Below, piece after piece: positions 25,587 through 37,600 of a stretch of 64,000 nucleotides of DNA. This stretch comes from Hymenolepis diminuta (lineage: Eukaryota; Platyhelminthes; Cestoda; Cyclophyllidea; Hymenolepididae): NCBI GenBank assembly GCA_900708905.1, contig CAADRB010000038.1, positions 1,082,009 to 1,146,008 on the forward strand, in the 5' to 3' direction. A program made the position numbers and the translations under genes. The notes beneath the pieces were generated by a model. That model saw nothing but the letters and a program-made list of their open reading frames with translations. It made no database searches and was not told the DNA's origin. How positions within the stretch are numbered: the first letter of the stretch is position 1; each line of letters begins with the position of its first letter.

Positions 25587-28502
25587 TCATTCCGTAAAGG
25601 CGAAATTATTAAAATAATCCGAAAAAGGCTGTGCAGGCTCAATTTTACACAGCTCATCAATTGCACGAGCAGTCTAAGAAATGAAGAAAAAAAGTTTTAC
25701 TAACTACACCAAAAAGGCGTCCAAAAAAAATTCAACCTCCACTAACTTCTTCTAGATAGCATATTTCGACAGTCGGTTCCTGTGTACTCAACCAGGCGAG
25801 GAAATTGGTCTGCTAAAATATCAGGAAAAAAGTTGTCACAAAAAATTACTAGTGAGAGCTAAGATCAAAGCAGTTTGCATTTTAACAAACAGCGCAACAA
25901 TCCAGTGAAAACTTTAGTCATTTCACAATTAGACGGCTTGATGATAGGTAAATAAGAAAGTTTATGTAGGATAATAACATCCTCTGGTTTATACCTAGCA
26001 CATCTATGATTCATAAATAAAGCACAATGCTATTTAATAATAATTCAGTAGAAGAGGTCGAAAATTACCAATTCTTGTGGAGGATGTGAACAAGTCGAAG
26101 TAGGTGGGTAGGACGATGCAAAAGGAGAAGAGTTGCTGCGAGAAAGAGAATTATTTTGTGGAGTATGAATACGAAGAGATGCATTTGCACGATCCAGATC
26201 ATCAGAGTAGCCGCTGGTGGGAAGACATCTTTCTACTGAAAACAATCAGAATGAATAGGGTTAATTATAAATTATTGACTTTCAAATGATTTTGTCAAAA
26301 GGGAAAAAGTATTAGTTTGCTGAAATCGTAGAAGCGTAAAAACTTCCTCAATCAACAATTTCCATAGTGAGATTGGGTTAATGAAAACGATCACTTATTA
26401 AACGAAAAATCTGCCTCTATTCCCACGAAAGTTCAACTTTGTAGCGGAATGAGCAAAATATCGGTTAAAAATATACATTCGACTTTGGCTCTCTATGGGA
26501 TATTCAATTTAATACCATAGATACAAAACTCACGATTGTGCTGGGATTAGACAGAACATATAGTCAGATCTATGCATTTTCATAGCTGGGATACAAGATT
26601 TAAACTGTTATTTTGATAAAAACCTATCTATTTAATAGATTCAAGAACTGTTTGAATGATCAACCGAAACGATATTAAATTATAAGATGCTTGAATATAC
26701 ATGTTTTTATTCAAAATAGAGCCTGGATATCATAACCTCTAGAGGTTCAATATTTATTTGATTGAAAGTCAACTTCATACCTAGTAGATTGTGTTCATCA
26801 ATTACATGGATATTTGACGTCTTTCGTGGAATTGGTGAAACACGGTCGGAAATTGCTGTATCATCCGATTCATCTGAAAATGTCAACAGAATTTGATCGA
26901 TTACAAAAAATAAAAAAACGACATCTATGCTTGGCTTATTCACACTCTATTGGCTAATAAGACTATAACTCATTCAATAGAACATATCTGAAGATGACGA
27001 TATAAGGAAAGACTCCCCTGACAGATTTTAAATGAAATCGAATGAAATGAATTTACCAAAGAATCTTGAGAGCAAATCATAAAATTTGAATTTAGGAACA
27101 TTGAACAGGAAACTATGTCTACTAAAAAAATTGGACAGCCGAAAGCATAAAAAATCGAATACAGGACTCCATTATCTATTTTCACTCGATTTCTACTGTT
27201 TAATCACTAAATGGACTAATTTATATTTCTTAAGCTCAAATGCTTCACCATAAATATAACTAATGGAAATTTAAACTTTGCTCCAGCTAATAATAGCCAC
27301 GACGAAAATGGATACTACTAATGATAATAAACCAGTAGTATTGATTATCACGTATCACATACCTTCAACAGAGATGTTATCTATATCGTCACCAAAGCTG
27401 AGTGTTTCGAAACTAGGATTCTGTGTTGGTATCCACGTATCTACGATAGAACTCTGTTCCTGTGGCAGAGCACTGTCCTGTTCTAAGGAAAGAGATGGAC
27501 AATTATTATTCTCCTAAAAAGAAAGGAAAGATAATTATTTGATCAGATTTGATCCCAGCAAGATTTGGATTTAAGTAAATCTCATCACTTTTTTAGCATC
27601 GGATCCAGATCCGTCATTAGTGATGAGATTGGAAGATTGGACACTTTTTTCAGTTATAGAAATTGGCTGAGGATCGATATCCACCTAAATATTTACAGAT
27701 ATGTATAGGATCAAAATAAAATCACTCACTGTCTCAGCAACGGATCCTGATTTTTTCTTACTGTTTTCGCTCTCACCATCTTCACAACTTGAGCGCGAGC
27801 TCAATCCACACCGTTCAATTTCTTCAGATGGACTAAAACACGTGAGAGTAAATTCAAACTGCTTACGGTGAGAGAACGACGGCCAACAAATCTTTCTCTG
27901 CACTTTTACTATAAAAAGAAAGTAAAATAAAATTTGTTCAACATACATGGAAGGAATAGATGAAAAAGCCTCAGAAAGACAGTGAGTATCCTTGACTATT
28001 CTTAGATCCTTAACACTCGAAACAAAAGTTTGCTAAAACATCAACGAATATATAACGACATACCGAATTGGAATCATAGTTAATGAGGTATTCATCTAAG
28101 AAGACAATGAAAAAGCAAACATCTCGATTTCGAAATTTATTTCTAAAATGAGAAGTAAATCAATTTAAGAAGACATACCTGCATACCAATACTTCCTGCA
28201 GGCTATTATCGACAATTAAATCAATCCAAAATTGGCCATCACACAGTCTAAGCGACTAAAAGATTAAATTGTTGCATTATTCAATTTACGTCTGTGTCTT
28301 TGACTACAAGTGCTTTGGGACCTTCAGGCATATTTGCCCATGACTGCTCAGTTACGGAAAGCTTGCAGCACAAGTAAATAAATGGTCTGACATCTGCCAA
28401 TTCACTTACGATATTGGGTACATTAAGACCAACAATCCAGGGTCTTAAAGGTCTAACACGTTTGCGTAAATTCTTATAGCGCAAAGAAGCACTATTTCTC
28501 AT
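25587..28502 (-). CDS. Candidate TPP1/ACD-like shelterin OB-fold protein
   Basis: Twelve exons were reconstructed by splice phase: 28290-28502, 28179-28255, 28064-28142, 27947-28032, 27867-27908, 27730-27832, 27589-27684, 27363-27513, 26781-26873, 26069-26235, 25747-25812 and 25587-25673. They total 1260 nt, 419 residues. An in-frame TGA lies just before the ATG. Residues 19-23 (LRPWI) reproduce the entry motif of the vertebrate TPP1 OB fold. A beta-rich domain follows with ALVVKDTDSLRLCDGQFWIDLIV, then KFRNRDVCFFIVFLDEY and SQTFVSSVKDLRIV. These match in order and spacing the TPP1 strands LLVSDGTHSVRCLV, GFRGTEGRLLLLQD and FYLQVDRFSLL. Residues from about 150 to 370 are a Ser/Glu/Asp-rich linker, followed by a short C-terminal segment with TNFLAWLS. 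This layout (N-terminal OB, Ser-rich linker, short C-terminal binding segment) is that of TPP1. Known role of TPP1: partner of POT1 and recruiter of telomerase. Functional assignment is inference; another OB-fold protein remains possible. Six introns are 31-45 nt. Confidence 0.5.
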
Positions 28503-29912
28503 TACCGTTCACCGTTTTGATATTTGCGGGTGAGCAGAACATTGCTACTTCATTAAATATAAACATTTTAAAATCGAGGAAAATCTAAGAAAAATTAATT
28601 CAATAGGTCCGTTAACAAATTATATAAAGTATTTCAGTTTTGATATGCTTAGGAACTTATTTTTCGAACGCAAAATACTCTATGCAATATCAGTCAACAT
28701 AATTACGGTTTCATTATGATGGTAATTCTCAAGCCCATTTAGGAAATCGTTTTCCATCTCTCATCTCGAATAGGGAGTGTCATCATTAAGTCTGTTCTGC
28801 CATCCTTCTTATTAGCCAGACTTAGCCAGTGCCGCTGGCCATTCCGTTCACTGGGTGCTCGCTGATGGACGTCGAACTAATGACCTCTCTCACGGCAAGC
28901 CTTCACGGTGACCAATGGGATACCGTCGCATTAAAGCTAATCTATCTTCTTGTTTATATTCTACAAACTATTAATCTTTTATTGCATTTTAAGAATCAAG
29001 ATCGTGCTCGAAATAACGAGCACGTTTGTTGCTTAAAATAATTCAATTTTCTACGCAGCACGTTTGTTAAGCTACAAAAGCATCCGCCCTGAGTTCTTCA
29101 GGGAAAAAAGGACTTCAGAAATTTATTTTCAATGTGATATTACTAAAAAGAAATATTGAAGATATATTTTCTATTTTTCATCTCATCTCCTCCTCCGGAA
29201 TACGCTCTATTCCCTTTTCTCCTAATTTCTCTCTGAATGACACCTCAAAATTTATGTGAACACAAAAATAACTAAATAAAAAAATGAATATCTCTTTGAT
29301 TTTTTGATTTGCGCTAATGAATCGTATTGCTTTTCCCAGATACTTATGCAAAGTGAAAGTAATTACTGAATAAATTGATGCTAATATATAATGAAAGCTA
29401 AATAGCTCACAGCAACATGACCTACCTTAATATATTATTATCATTTTGGATATATTTAGCAGGTAGCACTAAGACCTAAGGCCATCTGCTGCCCACTTGC
29501 AATTTCTTAACTTTAAAAAATCGCCTTTCCCAAATAAGAATATGCAGAGCTGAGGTGAGTCAAAGAAAATTGCCGGTTAACGATGGATATATAGACAGAA
29601 ATGAGAATGGAGAAGATATTAATGAAATTGAGAAACAGGCTTTAGAACTTTGTGTATAAAAATTGAGTGTGTGCAATTCATAGACGAGTCAGTTGAAGCG
29701 AATGAAAAGCGATAATCGATATGCTGCAGGCGAGAGGGAGGTGAATTACAGTTTTTGCATTAGGTTTATACAAGAAATCGATCAGAAATGTAATTTTGCA
29801 CAAAACCTTTAAGTTAATACGTCGTTCGAAAATAATTTGCAAATATGCAGAGGTAAATAGGTAATTTTATTTGAATACTGTACCACATAGGTGTTATAAC
29901 GTTATGAGTGTC
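28503..29912. other. Upstream region of the OB-fold gene with a GC-rich patch
   Basis: No gene was assigned. At about 28795-28950 there is a conspicuously GC-rich patch containing a CCAAT motif, 300-450 bases upstream of the OB-fold gene start. It could be a promoter or a mobile-element fragment. A perfect hairpin at 29003-29024 is listed separately. Confidence 0.4.
29003..29024. repeat. Perfect GC-rich inverted repeat (8-bp stem)
   Basis: CGTGCTCG and CGAGCACG flank a six-base AAATAA loop. GCACGTTTGTT, partly overlapping the right arm, is repeated directly about 40 bases downstream. The stem is GC-rich in an AT-rich background. It is not followed by a T tract, so it does not look like a terminator. 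The role is unknown. Confidence 0.6.
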
Positions 29913-30199
29913 TATCGCGGCCATATCGATCGAATAGATGAGATAAGTCAAGTCACTCATGTCGTCAGACCAGTTTAAAGGTGGCAGACAAGCCACCCCA
30001 GTTTATTAATTAGTAAATTAAGTTTATATACAAAAAATTTCTTCGTTAGTCGTCAGTTCTGTGTCGTCGCCGGTGTCTCGGCGTGATGATCGACATCTGT
30101 CTAGGTATCTATGTGCAAACATGCAAACACACAGCGGGACCACCTGTGGACACTATAGTAGAGATTATATCGCCAGTCAATCGTTTCTAATCGCCAGGT
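29913..30199 (+). repeat. Dispersed repeat family B, copy 1
   Basis: About 290 bases with clear nucleotide identity to 42109-42401 in the same orientation. Shared blocks include GGTGGCAG, CTTCGTTAG, GTCTCGGCGT, CTAGGTATCTAT, CACTATAGTAGAGAT and CGCCAGTCAATC. A few small indels separate the copies. No Pol III boxes and no protein match were recognised. Confidence 0.8.
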
Positions 30200-31622
30200 G
30201 TTTACAGACATCTGCAGGCTATAGCAGCAGGGCTAGAATATATAGATAATGACTAGTCCAAGGGATAATTTATTAGGGGATTAACACTATTTGGTTCTGA
30301 TTAAACGATGGAAGTATTCACTTTTGTATATTCATGATGAACAGAGAAGTTTTATCAGCTTTATTTTGAACACACGGTCAAAAACTAGTTATGTTTGGCT
30401 AGGAAACTTGCTTCCAGTATTTTAAATATACTGCAAAACATAATTATATAATGACAGATAACCTTCAATAAAAGAGTGTGGTGGAGAAGGTCGAGACCAC
30501 TAAATGTAATACGAGTGGGAGAGTTTAGGGAGAATTTTTTTGAAAGTTTATTTAGTCGGACGAGTGTACTTTTAAGTAAAATGAGACCGCTCGGAACAAC
30601 AAAGAAATGACTCAGGATATGTTAACGAAGAACAGGGCAGTTTGGAGCTGAATATGTCAGCACACATTAAGGTTTTAGTGCAAATGTTTGTTTTATGAAC
30701 AATTTGTGTAGATGCCGGAGATGTTGCATTTTCGAGAATCATTAGCAATACATGGGAAGAAACTTTTGGGAAAACATAAAACTAAAAAGACACGAAGACA
30801 TAGAATGTAATGACAAATGTGACAAATCAATTTAAGCTAAACAAATTATTTTGAAAATGGACTGAGCAGAGAGAAAGCAGATTATCCGCGTTGAAATCAT
30901 AAATAATGGTATTTGACAAATTATAGGGTATTTTAATTTTTCTAGCTGGTTGCATTGAATAAAGCCATTTTGATATAATTTGAAAGATATTTCAATTGGT
31001 CATAGGTAATTAGACTGTTCGCCAACGGCATAGTCGAACAATGTTCCGTAATTGATTCTGCAGACCTTGACAGCATATAATTTTCGTTCTAATTATTTTA
31101 GTTGCTCTCGTGTCGACATAGCATCATTTACCTTGATCAGTAATGATCCTTCATAAACAGTATTTAAAAAGGCAAATGACTAATGTGAGGAGCTGAAATC
31201 TCTAATTATCAATGTCACCGCTCACGATTAAGTATTATTGTAATTTCTGTAGTCAAATAAATGGCTGGAGTTTCCCGACCTTTACTAAAACTAATAAAAC
31301 ATGTATGGTCATTCATACAAAAGTATTTAGGAAATTTTGAACTTTTTAATCTTATTTTTAAACTCCTGATTGAGCTTTATACGAAGCTTTCGCTTGGCAG
31401 AATGAGAATCAGGAATCTGTCCACTTAACGGACTCAATTGAATGGCTGTCATTGTAAGAATATAAGTTAAAATAAAATAATTGTGTTTCACCTCAATAAA
31501 CTAGTAATAATATTTATAACTTGAAAGAGTTTATATATGCAGCGATTGCCCCACTGTTTTAAAATTTCTGGTCGTCTTATAGTGCGCTGTGGTTGGTGCG
31601 CGTTGTTCTCACTCAAGAAAAA
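30200..31622. other. Intergenic region upstream of EFL1
   Basis: No gene or repeat was recognised. The final 60 bases before the EFL1 ATG are locally GC-enriched (around GTGCGCTGTGGTTGGTGCGCG) and may be part of the promoter or 5' UTR. Confidence 0.5.
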
Positions 31623-34600
31623 ATGAGTATTGCTAGTCGGATTTTACCCCCTATGTCGTCCTTAACGGACAGGATTCGAAACGTCTGTATTCTTGCACAC
31701 GTTGATCACGGCAAGTTACATCTATTTTTATCTTTATAACCTGTAAAGTAATTTAGACAGATTTTGCGGCTAGCTCAATAACATAGAAGTTTAAGAGAAT
31801 ACGTTGCCTTTTCTTCCTAGGGTATCCTTTTAAAGATTTGGTGCATTTTATTAAGGTAAGACAACACTCGCAGATGCACTGCTGGCCACCAATGGAATTA
31901 TTTCATCTCGTCAGGCTGGCCAAGTGCGTTACATGGACAGCTTAGAGGCTGAGCAAATGCGTGGCATCACAATGAAGTCCAGTGCAGTGGGTCTATTCTA
32001 TAACCCTACCATTCAATTCAACCGCCAGACTAATCCAGAAACCGCTTCATCTGATCCAAACTCCTATCTCATCAATCTTATCGATTCTCCCGGCCACGTT
32101 GACTTTGCATCAGACGTTTCTACTGCAGTCAGACTATGTGATTGCGCCTTAATAGTTGTCGATGTAGTGGAGGCCGTCTGTCCCCAAACTAGAGCAGTTT
32201 TACGCGAGGCATGGAATGAACGCCTCACCCTCATTCTAGTTCTCAACAAAGTCGATCGTCTGTTTATCCAGCTCCGTCTCACTCCTCTTCAAGTCTACGA
32301 CAGGATCTTACGTCTTTTGGAGCAGGTTAATTCCGTCCTTGCGGAATTATACAAAGCGGATATTATGCAGCAACAGCAACAGAATGTAACAACCGAGGGT
32401 ACCATGGAAGGTGCTGGAGGAACGTACACTTGGAGCACAGGACTTGAAAATAAGGATGATTCTCACGTTTATTTCTCACCAGATCAATCTAACGTCATTT
32501 TCACATCGGCTGTGGACGGCTGGGGCTTTCGTATAAGCGATTTTGCAGATCTATGGGCAGAACGCATGAAAGTTCCCAAAAAGGGTCTTTTGAAGGCTCT
32601 GTGGGGAGATTACTACTTTGCGCCTTCACCAGATGGTGGTCCACCTCGTGTCAAGCCGAATGCTCGATTGAAAAATAAAAATCCTGTCTTCGTTCAGCTC
32701 ATTATTGATCATCTGCACCATATTTATAATGTATGTTTACTTTTCACTGTTATTTGGCACTCTTTTTCTTAGATGCCTCTTTAAGATTAGATTTAGATGA
32801 AAGTGAAAAGGTGGAAATTACTTTATGACATTATCTGTTCGAATTTTCCTCTACTTTTTCGATTTATTAGGGGATAAATAGACCACTGATGACGAATGAT
32901 TTCTATATTCAATGTTGTCTAATATTGTTGTTCAGATGATTTATCATTGCCAAATCATGAATACCTAGCTTTCAAGTCTGGATTTGCCCGTAGATTCCGA
33001 AGTTCAGGTCAGATTTGTTATGCCAGCATTTTTATGTCATTATCGGATGCTGGTTAGGAGTAGCCAATATGTATTTTATTATTTTTTTTTCATAATATGT
33101 GGAAGGCACTAGGTTTAGAAGAATGATTCGCTGTAAACATATCCTTCTATATCTTATTGTCGGTCGGCATTATATAAATATACAGACAGGGTTTTGATAG
33201 GAAGCTAAATAGTGTTTTACCCTACACTGGAAGTACAATATCGCTATGTCGATTCCGCACCATAAAATGGCAGATTATGTCATGAAGAGATTAACCGTTA
33301 TTCATCTATTGGTTGTTTGATTGATTGTTTGATCAGTCATATTGTTCCACATCGAACATGGGAGTCCAGTAGCCATGAGTGTTTGGTTCAGCCTTCTGTG
33401 GCCAATCGTAACCATTTTAAGTCAATAAATGACTAGTCTTGCTCAGTTCAGTCTTTTATCTCTCTGGAGTCGGAGTAACTGGCACAGTTTATAACCGTTG
33501 GCTGACTATACCTTATAACAGTTTTGTTTTTGCTTAAAGTTCTATGTTAGATTGGTATTAACCGGCTCATTATTTGTTCGGTTCCAGTGGCGAAGCGAAA
33601 ATTTTGATCAAAGAGGACCATCTAAACACGTAAGAGGAGAAAGATAGTTCATGTTTAAAGAAGGGGGAGGATAACAGGATTGAGTGTCAGGTCATCTGCC
33701 TCCTCCATTTTAATTGTCAGGCTTGTCTTATCGTAAACTTCGTATAGAAAATCCGGATCACATGGTTTGATGCGATTCCGTCAACTGATGTTTGATTTTT
33801 CGTAGGCTATTATTCTATCTCTCAATTCTGCTAGGAAGACGAATGAATGCTTTGCTAACATCCATGACAGCTCATGGCATAGTCTAATCAGCCACCATTG
33901 ATGAATTAGTCTGGTGTCAGACTGGTCATATTTTGCACACCGTGTGCTGAAATCAGTTACCATCAACAATTATTTCCTCTTCAATCACTCTCGTAGCAGT
34001 GCTTTTTGCATAAATTTCCCTCTTTTAGAAAATTATTCTGGAGGAAAATCGAGAAGCCGCTGGTCACATTGCTGGACGCTTAGGAATTAAGCTGGAACAG
34101 CGCTATCTTCAACAGAATCACAATGTCGATAATCGCGGTATATTGAGATCAATCTTGGGCTCATGGCTTCCTCTTGGCCCCGCAATGTTCCGCTCCATCG
34201 TGGAGATTTGTCCCAGCCCTCAAAAAGCCATCACACCCGAGCGAGCCCGTTTCATGATTTTTGGTGAGACTGCTTCTGCTGATCAGATGATGTTAGAAAA
34301 TGATGCTGTGGTAGAAAATGATGAGGCTTTTCCTGCCCTAAGTGCTCTGCAGAAGTGTGGTTGCAGCTCTGACGATCCTGTTATAATATTTGTTTCGAAG
34401 GTATTCTGTTCTGACTCACAGACTAATACTACTTCCAGCGTCACCTTTCCTAAAATTAGCCAACCCACAAGGCAAGAGAGCAAGGCTCTCATCTCAACCC
34501 CTAGACTTCAAGGGGCCTCAAATAATTCGGTCACTGTTCCGAATAATGAATTTGTCGCCCTCTCACGTATCTACAGTGGTCGCGTTAGACTTGGTCAGCG

Positions 34601-37600
34601 TCTATTTGTTCTCGGACCGAAATTTGATGGAAGCAATGTGCCCGATTGCCTGTTGGACACCAATCCAAATGACCTTCCCCTTGGACAACTGAGAATTCCT
34701 GATAGTGAGGAAGATGAGGAGTGCGAGCTACGGTCTGTATCTTCTTCCCGCCACAGGTCTGTTTCTAATTCGTCTTTGTCTTCAAATGCGTCTGATGCCG
34801 CCTCTATGGGCACGGAGTATGCTGGGCATGATGACCGCTTTGTTCGACATGCCTACGTAGGAGAAATCAGTGATGTGGTGCAGTTCTGTGGTGGGCAGAA
34901 TAACGTCATTAGGTTAAAGAATGTCAAATATCCAGACGATTCACTCTCTGCTGGTAATGTTGTGGGCCTTGTTGGGACATCAATTGTGAGCAATTTACCA
35001 AAATCTGGACTCTTGGTGTCGAGTCTACGTATGGTCACTTCAGTTTCTTCCTCTACAGAATCTGGGGATGAATTTAGACGCAGAATTCAACCACTGGGAG
35101 GTCTTGCAGTATGGCGCGGTGTCCCTGTAATTTCCCTTGCGATTGAACCCGTTAGCACCACAGAATCGGACATGTTACTACTTGAAGAAGGCCTAAAACT
35201 TCTTGAACGATCCGATCCTTGTGCCGAAGTTACATTCACTTCTAAAGGTGAATGCCTACTTCATGCTGCAGGTGAAATCCATATGCAAAAATGTCTTGAA
35301 GATTTGACCAAGTACTTTGCTCCTGAGTTGGAGCTGCACACATCTCCCCTTGTAGTGCCCTTTCGTGAGACTGTGACTCAAGGATGTCCTCCCGATGCCT
35401 ACATGCCCTTTGATTCTCTTGCCTTTGCTAAAGCCCAGTTGGAAAGAGAGTTAAAGCAGAAAAATCTTGTGTACGATGAAGTACGAGAGAACTGTGTACG
35501 TAAAGGAGGTGCTGAAGGGGCTGCCGAATTCCAGCCCCCAGAACAGGAATCTGAAACATGCGATCCAACGCCCTTCCTTCCTCTTGGAATGCTCCAGTTA
35601 CCTCATAGCAAATTGAGAACGCGTATTTTTATTCGTGTGACTGCTCATCCGATACCCGAAAACCTCCTCAACTGGCTTGAATCTCGTGGTGCGACCTATG
35701 TGAAGGTCCTTATCGGCAGTGTTAAACGCAAGTCATCATCATCCCGTCGTGCGGTGGCTTATCTAAAGCGATTTGAGGAGGAATTTTCTGCTCAATTGGA
35801 TGCTATCCCTCCAGAGTCTTGTGTCAGCCTGGATTGGCGTTCACTTAAGTCAAGGTTACTTTGCCTTGGACCCCAACAAGTGGGCCCCAATCTCTTATTC
35901 TCGCGTCTACGTTCGGGCTTATTTCGTTTGGACACAGCTTGGGGTAAACCGATGCCCCCATGGTCAGACGATAATGATCCTGTCCAAATAACACCAAGTG
36001 ACGTTTATGGCGGGGGAAACGTCTACCTCATGCACTTTCTCAGCTATAGTAAGGCAATTCTTAGAGGTTTCCAAATGGCGACTGAACAGGGCCCACTTTG
36101 TGCTGAGCCACTACGAGGTGTAGCCTTTGTTCTTGAAGAGATTTATGCTGAAGATCGTATGCATTTGCCTACTCCTCGAATCTTAACAGCTGCTGATCTG
36201 CAAGCAGAAGCCTCAGAAGAGGCTAAAGCTACAGAGGAACAAAAGTCGGATACCACCACTAAGGAGGAAGAGAAGGCTAGGAGTGAGGGGGATGATCCAA
36301 TATTGACCAAATTGATGGCGAAACAGGCGGCTATCAATAAGCGGCAAAAGGCTGCTTCCTCTATGTCCTGGCTAATCTCAGACGATGAGGAGAGTAATAG
36401 TGAAGATGGAAACAGCGACGATAATTATGATTATAATTACTCTGATAATGAATGGAATGAAGACATTGAAGATGAGTATAAATCGAAATCCGAAGAAAGT
36501 GTAGCTTCGGAAGAGGAAGAGGAAGAACAGGTTGCTGAAGTCGAGGTAGATTGAAATTTCTTTTACTCATGTGCATCATGTTCGATACCGTATATACTTT
36601 CTAGAAGACTGCAGCTTCTAAATCGATAGTGTAGAATTGAATATTCTTGCTAGGTTTTTCGATTTTTACCATTATATGGGATAAGAGATAGGGCGCTAGT
36701 GAACCGAAATTGTGGAGACTTAGTTGTATTGCGNNNNGGGGGGGGGGTTCATAGGAGTTCTAGAGGATGGGTTAATTGTGAGTGTAAGTGCATATAGGGG
36801 AATTGATAGAATATTTAAGGGGACAGCTAATATTGGTAACTTCTTGGTCGTTTATTTCTGTGTCACGTCAGAGGTCATTGGATCTAGATCTATAGATATG
36901 CATTCTGCTATTGAAATGGCATAAAGTACATTGCAGACGAGAACTCCAAGATATCACCACTATACCTGTTAAGAGGGGTTAAAGGGTATTTGGAATCAAC
37001 AAAATCTGTCAAACCAGAAGTCACGATATCGATACTCATTGTTGCACCCATTGGTATAGACCACTAACCGTACTTACTAATTCTGGTCAGGTACCTCTAC
37101 TCAGGTTAAGTGTTGTTAATACTTTCCTTAATGGATTTAGATATTTTATAAAACCATTCTATATGCACTCGGGGATTGGAGTGACAAGCGGAGTGATAGC
37201 AGAGTGCGATTTGTTTATTTTGAGAGGTCTATGTGTGCTCGAGATAAGCGTGGAGAAAGAAGCAGGTAGAAGTTGCATATATATAAAGCTTCTGTTTTTA
37301 GTCCCAGGAATGTATCAGATGTTGCAAAATTACCATTGGCAGAGTAAGGAAATCAAGTGCCGGTTATGGGTGAATGACACTTTAAGTGTAATCGATAACT
37401 ACTGAATTTGGAAAAGCTTAAAAGTACAACTTAGGCAAAATGGGGTGGGGGATGAAAACTTGAAGAATCAACCGAAGAGTAGAGCAGAGAGAAGAGTAGG
37501 CTGATGAATTGCTATAACTTCTTTAACTCTCCTCCCTCGTTTATTTGCTAGAAAAAGCTCACAATAAGTGATCATTTTTACTGGCAACGGCGAAGCAATA

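Noticed and set aside
30080..30100. Hammerhead ribozyme core (CTGATGA...GAAA) in repeats, as in schistosome Sm-alpha elements
   Set aside because: CGTGATGATCGA in repeat B and a few isolated CTGATGA strings elsewhere lack the paired GAAA segment and stems. No complete core was found.
32064..32282. Minus-strand frame inside EFL1 exon 2
   Set aside because: A shadow of the conserved EFL1 G-domain on the other strand.
36738..36748. Poly-G tract as a regulatory quadruplex
   Set aside because: It borders an N run and is most simply an unresolved homopolymer in the assembly.
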